A stretch of DNA of 64,000 nt from Pandoraea anapnoica (GTDB lineage: Bacteria; Pseudomonadota; Gammaproteobacteria; Burkholderiales; Burkholderiaceae), in the NCBI RefSeq assembly GCF_902459765.1, contig NZ_CABPSP010000005.1:62001-126000 (forward strand), written 5' to 3'. Shown here in pieces: positions 35,328-46,400 of the stretch (positions within the stretch are counted from its first letter, which is position 1; each line of letters starts with the position of its first letter). The notes below the pieces were generated by a model that saw only the letters and a list, made by a program, of their open reading frames with translations, was not told the origin of the DNA and ran no database searches. The position numbers and the translations under genes are program-made.

Positions 35328-36641
35328 TCAGGCCAGCATGTCTGCCCAGATGCCCTGCGCCCATGCGAGTCCCAGCGCGAATTCCTCTCGCGTGGCCCGT
35401 GACGATGCGCCACCCGTGCCTTGCACCGGCATCATGGTGTGCTGCGCTGCGTCATAGCGATGCACGCTGGCGACGTGCATCGCTTCGGCGGACGAAACGA
35501 ACGTATAACAAGTGTTGCTGTATAGCGGCTCGGGATTCACCGGACGACCGGAAAGCGTCGCGACGATGGCCGCCGCGCAGACCTTGCCGTGCTGATTGGC
35601 CATGTGACCCGATTTCGGCATTTGCGGCGCGATCTGGATGGCGTCGCCGAGGATATGGATGTCGGGCTGCGCAGCGGACGCAAAGGTCAGGAAGTCGACG
35701 TCGCACCAGCGGCCGTTGGCCGTCGCCAGTCCGCTTTGCACGGCGATGTCACCCGCGCGCATCGGCGGAATGACGTTCAGCACGTCGGCGCGGATTTCCT
35801 CGCCCAATTCGAAGCGCGCCAGCGGCGTCTTGCCGTCGGCCACGACCTCCGTGCAGTTGAACTGCGGGTGGTACTCGACCATGCCTGCGAATTGCGTTCG
35901 CCAGACGTCATGAAACTGCTCCGCCTCGGCTAGGACCTCGTCGTTGGCGTCGAAGATCATGACTTTGGCGCGCGGATTGTGCTGCCGCAGCCATGCCGCC
36001 GCCTGACACGCGCGTTCGTACGGCGCGGGCGGGCAGCGGAACGGCGCTTCGGGAATCGTGATGGCGAACACGCCACCGTCGGGCATCGCCTTCAGCCGCG
36101 CGTGCAGCGTGGCGCTCTCGCGGGCGTCCGTCCAGCCGACGGGCAGCGCCTCGCGCATCGCGGCGTCGTTCAGCCCGGCGATGGCGTCGCGACGAAGCGA
36201 GACACCGGGCGCGACGATCAACTTGTCGTAGGCGAGGCTCGCGCCGTCTGCCAGTTTGACCTGCTTGCGCGCCGCGTCGATGGCGGTGGCACGCGTGCGT
36301 CGCCAGGCCACGCCGTGCCGCGACACGAGCCGGTCGTACGGCACCGTGAGGTCGCTTACACGCAAGTTGCCGCCGACGACGAGATTCGATAACGGAGACG
36401 AAACGAAGGCGTGATTCGGTTCCACGAGCGTGACGTCGATCGTGGTGCCGGAGAGCACGCGCAGCGCCTTGGCCGCCGTGGCACCGCCGAACCCACCGCC
36501 AACGACGACCACGCGGGCGCGGCCTTTGACAGGCGTCGGCCATAGTGGCGCAGCGAATGCGGTGCAAGGGCTGGACATGCCGACCGTCCCGGCGAACGCG
36601 GCTGTCGAACTCAGGCCGAGAAGGAATTGGCGGCGGTGCAT
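35328..36641 (-). CDS. soxF: Flavoprotein of flavocytochrome c sulfide dehydrogenase (FccB/SoxF)
   Basis: The 437-residue periplasmic FAD protein has a twin-arginine leader (MHRRQFLLG), the FAD-binding VVVVGGGFGGATAAKAL (about residues 44-60), and two cysteines expected to form the redox-active disulfide (in FRCPPAPYERAC and in NTCYTF). It should oxidise sulfide to zero-valent sulfur and pass electrons to the cytochrome encoded 11 bases upstream. It lacks the membrane-binding C-terminus of sulfide:quinone reductases. Confidence 0.9.
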   Translation of the reverse strand: MHRRQFLLGLSSTAAFAGTVGMSSPCTAFAAPLWPTPVKGRARVVVVGGGFGGATAAKALRVLSGTTIDVTLVEPNHAFVSSPLSNLVVGGNLRVSDLTVPYDRLVSRHGVAWRRTRATAIDAARKQVKLADGASLAYDKLIVAPGVSLRRDAIAGLNDAAMREALPVGWTDARESATLHARLKAMPDGGVFAITIPEAPFRCPPAPYERACQAAAWLRQHNPRAKVMIFDANDEVLAEAEQFHDVWRTQFAGMVEYHPQFNCTEVVADGKTPLARFELGEEIRADVLNVIPPMRAGDIAVQSGLATANGRWCDVDFLTFASAAQPDIHILGDAIQIAPQMPKSGHMANQHGKVCAAAIVATLSGRPVNPEPLYSNTCYTFVSSAEAMHVASVHRYDAAQHTMMPVQGTGGASSRATREEFALGLAWAQGIWADMLA

Positions 36642-36652
36642 ACGCGGGCGGA

Positions 36653-37132
36653 CTATCGAGACGATGGAGAGGGTTTGGGCTGCGCAGCGAAGTACGCGGC
36701 GATGCGCTGCAATTCGTCCTCGCGATAGCCCCTGAGCAGTTGCGGCATCAGCGTCGCGGGACGCTTTCCGTCACGCATGGCCCGGAGCGAGCCCATCAGT
36801 TCCGCCGACGGGCGCCCATCCAGTGCGGATAGCGTCGCCTTACCCGCGCTCACCGGGGCCGATGCATTGTGGCAACTCATACAAGCCATCGCCCAATCGC
36901 GCGCCTGCCAGTCCGGTTCGGCGCGCGAAGACTGCGCCACCGAAGGTGCGACGTACACCGGAGATGCCGCACGTACGCCCGAAGCGGGCAACACCTCGTC
37001 CGCCGATGCAACACCCGATACGGCAAACCCAAGGCTTGCCGTCAAAACGAACGCCGCCGCAATCGTCCGGGTCGCCTTGCGGCGAAGGGGACGATTGCGG
37101 CGGCGTGTGTCCGGGCAATGCCCGGCAAGCAT
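36653..37132 (-). CDS. soxE: Cytochrome subunit of sulfide dehydrogenase (FccA/SoxE-like)
   Basis: The 159-residue precursor has a basic N-terminus, a hydrophobic signal (about residues 22-42) and a single heme site, CMSCH, with a probable axial Met in TLMPQLL. The gene is paired with soxF, 11 bases apart, as in flavocytochrome c sulfide dehydrogenases. Many FccA proteins have two hemes; this one has one, like SoxE. The start is uncertain (ATG 37132, or TTG 37138). Confidence 0.85.
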   Translation of the reverse strand: MLAGHCPDTRRRNRPLRRKATRTIAAAFVLTASLGFAVSGVASADEVLPASGVRAASPVYVAPSVAQSSRAEPDWQARDWAMACMSCHNASAPVSAGKATLSALDGRPSAELMGSLRAMRDGKRPATLMPQLLRGYREDELQRIAAYFAAQPKPSPSSR

Positions 37133-37164
37133 GCGCAAGGAGAAGCTCCGCAGCGCTACGTCGA

Positions 37165-37962
37165 TCAGTTGCCGGTCTTGTTCGACGGACCCGGCTTGAC
37201 CGGTCCTTCGCTGATCGGCGCGGGCGACGAGAGCGGCTTGGCCGTCACGGTGTCGTTGCCGATGGGGGTGGTCGTGACCGTGGCCGCATTAGCGTCCTCC
37301 TGCACCGGCGCCGGGTTCTTCTCGGCTTCGGTCGACAGGCGTTGCGCCTCTTCCGGCTTCACGTATTCATACAGCTTGACGACCTTCTGCACGCCGTCGA
37401 TGCGGCTCGCCACATTCGCGCCGATGGTGCCCTCTTCCTGCGACACCAGCCCCATCAGATAGACGTCGCCACGCTCCGTCACGACCTTGAAGACATTGGC
37501 CGAGATTTCCTTTGTGTTGATCAGGTTCGCCTTGACCTTGCTGGTGATCCACGCGTCGTTCGAGCGCGAGCCGAACGAACTCTTCGGCCCGATGGCCAGT
37601 TCGTCGACGATGCCGCGCACGTTGCTGATCTGCTTGACGATGTTCACGGCCGCCTGCTTGGTCGCGTCGTTCGGCACTTCGCCGGTGAGCAGCACGCGAC
37701 GGTTGAAGACGGTCACGTTCACATGCACGGCATCGTCGGTCAGCGTATTGGCGATGTTGGCTTCGGCCTTGACCTGAATCTCGCGGTCTTCCGTCTGCGC
37801 GCCGACCGAGCGACGGTCGGTGGCGACGAGTGCGCCTGTCGCGGCGCCGCCGAGGATGATGGGGGCGCAACCGGCGAGGGTTGCGGTAATCAGGGCTGCC
37901 GCGATCAGCGGCTTAATCAGACTTTGCAGACTTTGAACGCTTTGGGCGCGTCGGAAACTCAT
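37165..37962 (-). CDS. dolP: Dual-BON-domain lipoprotein DolP (YraP)
   Basis: The 265-residue outer-membrane lipoprotein has a lipobox ending at Cys32 (TLAGC), two BON domains (about residues 60-125 and 135-205) and a Pro/Thr-rich tail. DolP supports outer-membrane integrity and division-site envelope remodelling. The order rsmI, yraN, diaA, dolP is the conserved one. It differs from E. coli DolP (about 190 residues) by the roughly 60-residue disordered C-terminus. Confidence 0.9.
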   Translation of the reverse strand: MSFRRAQSVQSLQSLIKPLIAAALITATLAGCAPIILGGAATGALVATDRRSVGAQTEDREIQVKAEANIANTLTDDAVHVNVTVFNRRVLLTGEVPNDATKQAAVNIVKQISNVRGIVDELAIGPKSSFGSRSNDAWITSKVKANLINTKEISANVFKVVTERGDVYLMGLVSQEEGTIGANVASRIDGVQKVVKLYEYVKPEEAQRLSTEAEKNPAPVQEDANAATVTTTPIGNDTVTAKPLSSPAPISEGPVKPGPSNKTGN

Positions 37963-38082
37963 CGGGCTTTCTCCTTCCAGGATGTTCGGACGGGACGGCC
38001 CCCGCCGCGCCCGGTCGGCACCGCTCGCCCCCGCGACCCGGTGCCCGTCACATGATCTTGACGCCTTAAGATGACAATAGGT

Positions 38083-38721
<639 letters not shown>

Positions 38722-38801
38722 TCAGATGCCGTCAGGGTTGAAAAGCGGCGATTTCGCAAGTGTAACAGGGCCAGCGGGCAAGGGTTCGGGCACGCGCTCG
38801 C

Positions 38802-39155
38802 TCAGAGATCGTCCGTCCGAAAGGCGTCGGGCAGCCAGTGCACCACGGGCGGACGCCCGTCGAACGTCACCACATCGAAGCGGCATCGCGCCGCCGGACG
38901 CCGCAGCAGGTAGTGCCGGGCGGCGAGTGTGAGGCGTCGCTGTTTCGCGAGCGTGATGCTTTGCGCCGCGTCACCGAAGTTGCTGCGCGCACGGGCGCGC
39001 ACCTCGACGAATACCAGCACACCGGTTTGATCCCGCATAATGAGGTCGATTTCGCCGCCCCGGCACTGATAATTGCGGGCGACGAGCCGCCAGCCGCGCC
39101 GCTCCAATAGCGCCTGCGCGTGCCCCTCGAACGAAACTCCTAGCTGATTCGACAT
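38802..39155 (-). CDS. yraN: UPF0102/YraN endonuclease-like protein
   Basis: The 117-residue protein has the YraN core: [30 protein letters not shown] and VFVEVRAR, giving the E-x-D...E-x-K/R pattern of restriction-endonuclease-fold nucleases. The cellular function is not settled. ATG at 39155 matches family length; the longer frame runs into the rsmI promoter. It is divergent from rsmI, 104 bases apart. Confidence 0.9.
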   Translation of the reverse strand: MSNQLGVSFEGHAQALLERRGWRLVARNYQCRGGEIDLIMRDQTGVLVFVEVRARARSNFGDAAQSITLAKQRRLTLAARHYLLRRPAARCRFDVVTFDGRPPVVHWLPDAFRTDDL

Positions 39156-39259
39156 GGTTGTTCCGATGTTTTCCGTGACCGGCAAGGCCGGCACTGTCCG
39201 AATTCCGATGCACGACATGCGCCGCATGCCGGTGCCCACACATATGGAAGGCCGATGCA

Positions 39260-40144
39260 ATGGATGAGCGACTGATGTCGCTGGCCGAGGGTCAGCACTA
39301 TCCCCCGGGCACCCTGTATGTGGTGGCCACACCGTTGGGCAACACTGCCGACATCACCGTGCGGGCCCTGCACATCCTCGGCATGGTCGACGCCATCGCC
39401 TGTGAAGATACGCGCAACAGCGCGTTGTTGTTGCAGCGTTACGGCATCGATAAGCCGCTGATTGCGGCCCATCAGCACAACGAAAACGAAGCAGCGACGC
39501 GGCTCGTGGAGCGCTTGCGCGGTGGCGAGCGCATCGCCTACATTTCGGACGCCGGTACACCGGGCATCTCGGATCCGGGAGCACGACTGGTCGATGCGGT
39601 GCGCGCGGCGGGCCTCGGCGTGGTGCCTGTGCCGGGCGCAAGCGCGGTGATCACGTTGCTGTCGGCGGCGGGCGCGTGGGTGGAAACGTTCACGTTCGTG
39701 GGCTTTCTGCCGTCGAAGTCGCAGCAACGCGCTCAGGCGATTACTGCCCTCTCCGGGGCAACGGCGGCGCAGGTGTTTTACGAAGCACCGCACCGGATCG
39801 TAGAGACGGTGGCGGCACTGGCCGAGGGGCTGGGCGGCGAGCGTCGCCTGCTGATCGGACGCGAATTGACCAAGCGCTTCGAAGACATTCACGAGTGCGC
39901 GCTGAGCGAGGGTGTCACGTGGTTGAAGGCGGACCCGAACCGTCAGCGCGGAGAATTCGTGCTGGCGGTGTCGGGTGCAGCAGCCAGCGAGAGCGACGAC
40001 GGCGTGGATACCGAGGCGCAGCGCGTCCTCGCGTTGCTGGTCGCGGAACTGCCGACGAAGAGCGCCGCCAAGCTCGCGGCCGCGATTACGGGCGCACCGA
40101 AGAACGCGCTGTACGAGCGGGCGCTGGCGCTTAAAAACGGCTGA
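39260..40144 (+). CDS. rsmI: 16S rRNA (cytidine1402-2'-O)-methyltransferase RsmI
   Basis: The 294-residue SAM-dependent tetrapyrrole-methylase-fold enzyme methylates the ribose of C1402 in the 30S decoding centre. Signatures are [46 protein letters not shown] and [15 protein letters not shown]. The C-terminal domain (about residues 235-294) has the family [15 protein letters not shown] segment. ATG is at 39260. Confidence 0.95.
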   Translation: MDERLMSLAEGQHYPPGTLYVVATPLGNTADITVRALHILGMVDAIACEDTRNSALLLQRYGIDKPLIAAHQHNENEAATRLVERLRGGERIAYISDAGTPGISDPGARLVDAVRAAGLGVVPVPGASAVITLLSAAGAWVETFTFVGFLPSKSQQRAQAITALSGATAAQVFYEAPHRIVETVAALAEGLGGERRLLIGRELTKRFEDIHECALSEGVTWLKADPNRQRGEFVLAVSGAAASESDDGVDTEAQRVLALLVAELPTKSAAKLAAAITGAPKNALYERALALKNG

Positions 40145-40392
40145 TCGCGACACGTCCGGCCGCCGCATTCAAGCACGAAAAAATCGGAAATCTCTGGTGG
40201 GATTCTCGGCCATCTCCCAAAGCCGGGCATCGACAAACGACCTATGATTGACTCGTTCTCAGGGTCTCGGCCAATGCGCGCAAGCGGATGATCCGTTCAC
40301 GCGCCGGCGAAACGCCGATGAGTTCGAAGCTTGACGACTTATGACCTGCATAAGGTCTACCGCAACGCCAACGAGCGATTGACATCGGTGCG

Positions 40393-40423
40393 CAAATGCC
40401 CCCGGCTGAACCGGGGGCATTTG
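40393..40423. terminator. Hairpin terminator between rsmI and the effector gene
   Basis: A perfect 13-bp stem (40393-40405 with 40411-40423, five-base loop) lies 9 bases beyond the stop of the leftward 2491-codon gene. The arms end in CAAAT/ATTTG; no long U-tract follows on either side. It may serve both converging transcripts. Confidence 0.75.
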
Positions 40424-40432
40424 CATGAGCGG

Positions 40433-43400
40433 TTAGCCCTCAAGCAGATCCCTGACCAGCGGGCCGTAGAACTCGTGCGTCAACGCCCGCAAGACGACCG
40501 GGCCAGCTTCGCGAATCGCATCGGCGTCGTCTTCCATGCCGGTGTCCTTCAGGTGGGCCTTCACCCGCTGCTCAAACGCCTCGGCATCCGCTGTGATGTC
40601 GGTCAAAGCATCCTCCGCCTTCGCAAATGCCTCCGGATATTTGTTTTTGATGGCTTTCTGCATGGGGGCGGAGTTCGACAGGTAAGCGTCGAAATGCGTC
40701 TTCTCCTCGGCCAATACTCGCGCCTTTGCGGCCACCAGATCCGCCTCCGTCACGCCCGAGATCGCGAAATAACGCATGTCGGTCGCATCGGTCGGCAACG
40801 ACAGCGGACCGCGCAACTTCACCTGATAAGCCAGATATACGTCGATTTCGTCGCCACCGCCCATCGCCCTGAACTTCTCGCGCGCGATCCGTTCGAGAAC
40901 CTCAAGGTCGAACAAGCCGCGCATGGTCTCTCGCAGCAGCTTCGGATCGTCGTTGTACACGCCGTTTGCAGCATCGGAGGCTAGCAACACCTGCTTCATC
41001 TGACCATGGGCGTACGTTACGCGGTCTTCGCACGACGCGGTCGCGCACAAGCTGACAGGGAACGTATCGTCGCGCAGCGCCTTGTCGGTCTCCAACCGTT
41101 CCAGCCATTTCCGCACCCGCGCACGGAATGTCGGCTCGTTGAAATTCACCGTGCGACGCAACCGATCGAGGAACGCGGAAAAGTCCTTCGCATTCATCTC
41201 CTTCGCGAAGGCCTCCCATACCTGTCGATGTGCGTCCTGTGTCAGCGCCGGGAACCAGTCGAACACGGCATCGGCGAGCGGGCGCGCCGCCAGATCGGCA
41301 AACGGATTCGCCATCGAGAAATAGATTCGCGCGTCGTTATTGACTTGCGGACGCGCGGCCCATTGCGTGATGCGTTCCTCGGGAATCGGATTCTCTTCCA
41401 GGTAAACGTTGAGCCGCCGCGCGAAGAGGTTCGCCGTCGGGTTTTCGCCACGCCAGCCCGCCACCGACGCGGGAATGTTGGTGAACTGGTTTCGGTCCAG
41501 ATTAAGCGTCAGCAAGTTCGGCGCGTGCGGTAACCCGCCGAGCGTGGCGATACGGTTGTTGCGCACATTGAGGGTTCGCATCGTATTCATGCGATGTTCG
41601 GAGGTCACCGGAAATCGCGTCAGATCGTTGCCCGCGAGATTCAGGGTCGTCAGCGCAGGCAATTCAAGCGGCAGCTCAATCTCCTGAAGCCGTCGGTTAT
41701 TCAAAATTTCGACCACCAGGACGTTGGGCAGCGCATTCAGCGCATTGACGGCGCCCGGCGGCGCAGACTCTACGATGACGGAGCGCAGCGCGGAATTGCC
41801 GTCCATCCCCAGATTGCGAATCCCGTGGCAGCCATAGGGAATGCGGATGGTGTGCGCATTCGTCGCATCGATGACGACGTCGGTCGCGCGTCCCGCGACA
41901 GGCATGCTGAATTCACGCGGCACCCGTACGCCCTTGAGGACGAACGACTTGATCCTCGGCAGTTCCACGGGCAGTGTGAGATCGATGGGGCCAGTAATGC
42001 GCAGAGTTCTCAGGTGTGGCATCACCGTCGGCAGTTCCAGACGACCCACTTCCGATGCATGGATGGTCAGACTGCCGATATTGCGCGGTATCCGATTCGG
42101 TCCGAACAGCGCCAGCACGTCTTCCGCTTGTACCCGTTCGAACGACCATGCGGGTGGCACGCCCTCAAGAATGCGCGCCAATGCGATCTGTTTGACCTGA
42201 TCGGTCGACAGCTTTCCCCTGAGCGGGCTGTACGTCGTGAACTTCGCCAGGTATTCGCTCGCCGCTCGTTGTGTCGGGAATATCCCGGCATCGACCAGCA
42301 TCTTCGATGCCGGTTTGCGGGTATCGATAGGCGTTCGCAGAAACTGACCCAGCTCGACGGGCGTCGAGCCGGAGAGCAACCGTCGTTGCGCAAGCCACTC
42401 GCGTGCGTCACCGTTTATCTGCATCGCCGAAATGTCGAACTGACTTAGGTAATCGCGGACTTCCCTATCGCTCGCAAACTCCCCGGACGCGACGAGCATC
42501 TGCTCCGCCGTCATCCCTTCGCTCCTGTGCACCGACATCGCCTCGGTTTGTCGCAGGTACGGATAAGCCCACTCCGGTGTGCGTCCGAGCCCCATACGGT
42601 CGTTGGCCAAACGCGTGCGCGCAGACGCATCGAGCGCGTCGAACGAGGACAGATATCGGTCCGCCGCCTCAGGACTATCGAAGACTCCCTTGGCGGCCAG
42701 CACCTCCTCGGGGGCAAACATGCCGTCGACGGTCTTCGCATACTTCGCCGCCCACATCGGGCGTTCCCGCCTGGACAAGGCCAGATCGAACCAGTCCCAC
42801 ATGGCGGCGTTCGGGAATTCAAACTGATCCCGATTCAGCCGCAATGACGAATCAACGGCACCCGCCGATTTCCCCAGTACCTCGACCGGCGTCTGACCCA
42901 TGATGCCGAAGATTTGCCCGCGTTCGGACGCGCGAACATAGCGGCGCGCCCAGTCCGGGACTTTCAGCCCGCCGTGCATTTCCTGCACGAGCGCAAGGCG
43001 TCGCGAACCCTCTACTCCCGGAGGGAAAACGAAGGCATCCAGGAAAACACGTGCATCGCGGGCGGACATGCCGAGGTCGAGCAGATAATTGACAGGGTCG
43101 GCAATCCGGGGACGTTTGGCCGACGTCGGCGCGCCCCCGAGCAGTCCACCGTCATCCCACTGCCAGCGGCCGTTGCTGAACGTCACCGGCACACCTGGCC
43201 CGTTCAAGCGCTGCGGATCACGCACGCGCACTGTCGACCACGCATTGTCGGAGAACACTTCGAACACGCGGCCGCGGTCCTTGATGTAATCGCGCCCGTC
43301 GTGTTCGTAACGCACGCCGCCGCTCACTGTGCCGGTGCGGATCGGTGTCGGGCGGGCGGCCCCGATATCGATCCCGTGACGCGCCAATGTATCGCGCAAA

Positions 43401-46400
43401 TGCCCGGCATCGTCGAACGCCGCACGCTGGCCCTTGACCTGATTCAGCACATCGCTCACTTCCCTCGCGTTGGCGAAGTGTGCCTTCCCCGCCCACTTGA
43501 GCAGACGCACCGGATTTACCACACGCAGCGCCTGCCCGATATCGAGCGTATCCGCCCACAGGAACGCCACGTCGAGCAGCGCACCACTCATGTCGCCCCG
43601 GCGGGCGTTCGATACCGCGCTCTCGATATCGATACCGGCGAGCACCGCCGTATCGAGCCCGCACAGCAGAAAACCGGCGCCGCCTGTCGTCGCGACGCAA
43701 AGCGGCATCGCCGCATATCGAAGCCCCTTCACCACCTCGCCCCAGATCACTTCCGCACGGCTCGTGGTGCTTTCCTGCGCGTTAGAGATGCGGTCGAGCA
43801 GACGCCGGTCACTCAAGCTTGCGAAATCCGTCAGCGCCTGCGTCTTCACGCGGGAAGCATCGACGCCCTGGCCGTGGTTCAACGCGTCGTCGATCACGAC
43901 GCGATCCCTGCGGAGCACCCGCTCACGCAAGTCGTCGTCGTACGGCGACTGATGCATGACCTTGCGATATTCATCCAGCGGCAGCCATTCGGTGCCGTAT
44001 GGCCCCTCCGGCAACCACACGAAATCGCGGCGCAGCACCTCACCTGCCGTATCGCTCGACGAACGCTTACGCTGCGTGAACACCAGCAGCCCTGGGATGC
44101 GGCGATCGCCGATCGACATTTCGCTGATGAAGGTATCCCCGCTCGCGACTTGCTGCGGCAAGCCATCGACGAGCGCCGTCATCCACGAGGCATCCTGCTG
44201 CCCGATACGGCCGTTCGCGATCTCCTGCGAGAGTGTCACCCGCAATTGCGTACGAATCGCGGCTTGCGTCAGGAGACGAAATGTCTGCGACTCGGCGTCG
44301 GTCGATGCCAGCCAGTCACGCAGATGCCTGATGAATGCATCGCCTGCATAGGTCGCGCGCAGGTTGCTCTCAAGACTTTGCTTGTACGCGGGTGAGCTCA
44401 GACGAGCCGCGACCTCCGCGTTCTCGGCCGAAATCTGCGCATCAAGCTGGAAGTTGTTCGTGTGCGCAAGCACGTTGTCGCCGTGCCCGCGATAGCCTTC
44501 GAGCACCCAATCCGTCACCGTCATGTTGCGCCCGTTGAAGTCGATGAAAACCTGGTCCGCGTCGATTTCACCGAGATCGGACAGTCCCTCACCGCGCAGT
44601 CCGCGCGTGAGCTTGGCACTCTCCATGCGACGCGTAAATTCGCGCAGCGGCGGCAGATGTTCGTCCTCGTAGGCTTTGAAGTGACGCTCAAGCGCAGCGG
44701 CATCGACCAGTTGCGACGTCAGACCCGGCACTTTCGCCAGCGGTTCGAGCTGTTGCGTATGCAGCTCCAGTTGCCGCTGCGCCCACGCCTGCATGCGCAC
44801 GGTGAGGCGCTCGCCCTCGTACGCCTCGAACCGGAGGTACTCGGGCTTCCAGTTCGCCGGGTTTTCGGCTTGCGTCTGGAAAAACTTGCGCAACGCGGTG
44901 CGATCGCGCGGCGCAGCCGATTCGAGCGCGACCTGCGGCAGCAAGCGCAGCGCATCGTCACCACCGGTCGTGATCGTCGCCGGGTTCATCTCACCGGCCA
45001 GCGCGTTGCGCATGCGCGCCACGTCGAGGTACTGAAACAGCTCTTGTCGACTGTTGAATACCGACCAAGTCTTTTCAATGGGCCGGTACAACACGACACA
45101 GTTGTTCGGATCAGCGTCCGGACGCGGCTTGTCGGTGAAGACCAGCCAGGGGGCCAGCGCAATTTCCGTCATGCCCGGCGGTGCGAGGCGCAATTCCCCG
45201 ACGCTGACGTCCGGCGCATCGCTTATCGCCTTGTGCATCAGGTCAAGCGCGCGAACCCACGCGTCTCTGCCTCCCGTCAGATGTCCTTTGAGCTTGGCTT
45301 CCAGAATATCGCGATGAAGTTCGCTCTCAAGGAACGCAGCGAGGTGGATCTTCAGCGATGGAATGTTGGACGTCATCGATGTCAGGCGCTCTTGCGACGA
45401 CGTGCGGCACTCACTGGCACCGAGCAATTCACGCATGCGTCGGGTCTGGTCCGCTGACGCGGGCACGCCGTCGATGAAGCCTTCGAACTTTTGCGGATCG
45501 CGTCGCGTATCGCCCGCCAGACAAGCTTCGATGAGGGTTTGGCGAGCGGTGACAGGCGTCGGAATACCGGGGATGGTGACGGGATACGTGACCGACCATG
45601 CGGCGGGTAAGCCGTCGAGCCCCAGGTTCGCAAACGCGGCGTAAATGCCATCGAGCGGTTGCGCGTCGTTGATGGCTTTCGAGAAACTGTCGAAGCGATC
45701 GTTAGCCTTTTGCACCGCGTGCACCCAGAGTTTCTGCTCCGACTCGGGCGCCCTTGATAGCCAGTCCAGCGCCGGATCGGTGCGCCAATGGGCGGGCAGC
45801 GCGCCGAAAAGCAGCTTCTCGTCGTTTGCCGACGCCGATTGCTGGTACTGAGCGACGGCGTCGATGATCTCGACGACGCGCGCCTTTGTCGCGCGATCTT
45901 CCGCTTGCTCGGTGCGCTGCTGTTCCAGCTTCTGCGCGGTACCGCTCGCGTCGACGGCGCGGCGCAATCTCCGGCGCGGCAGAACCTCGACGTCGTCCGG
46001 CACGTCGAATTCAACGAAATCGTTAGCGTCGCCAAGACTATCGAAGCCGTCGAAGCCGTCGAAGCCGTCGATGAGGTTCGGCCTATTGAAGTCGTTCGCG
46101 TATACCGCAGCGACGTTGTTGAAATCCAGACGCAGCACTTCCGTCACACTGGCGATCACTTGCGGCGCGTGAGGATCGGGCACGCCGCGCAGGATGGCTG
46201 TGATGGCGTCGAGCGTGGAACCCCACGTCCCGTTCCCGTTCGCGTGAACGCTGCCGGTCAGCGTGTCGATCAGCGCTCGTTGCAGTGACGTAAGCGCAGG
46301 TGCAGGCCGACCGGCTTGAGAAGCCGGTGACGGTTGTTCGCGCGACAGGCCGCGACTGCGCAACCATTCATAGCCAGCGTAGAGAGAGGCGCCGCCTAAC

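Noticed and set aside
40145-40432. RNase P RNA gene suspected downstream of rsmI
   Set aside because: The conserved GAAAGTCCGGGCT-type core of RNase P RNA is absent; only the effector-side hairpin terminator is clear.
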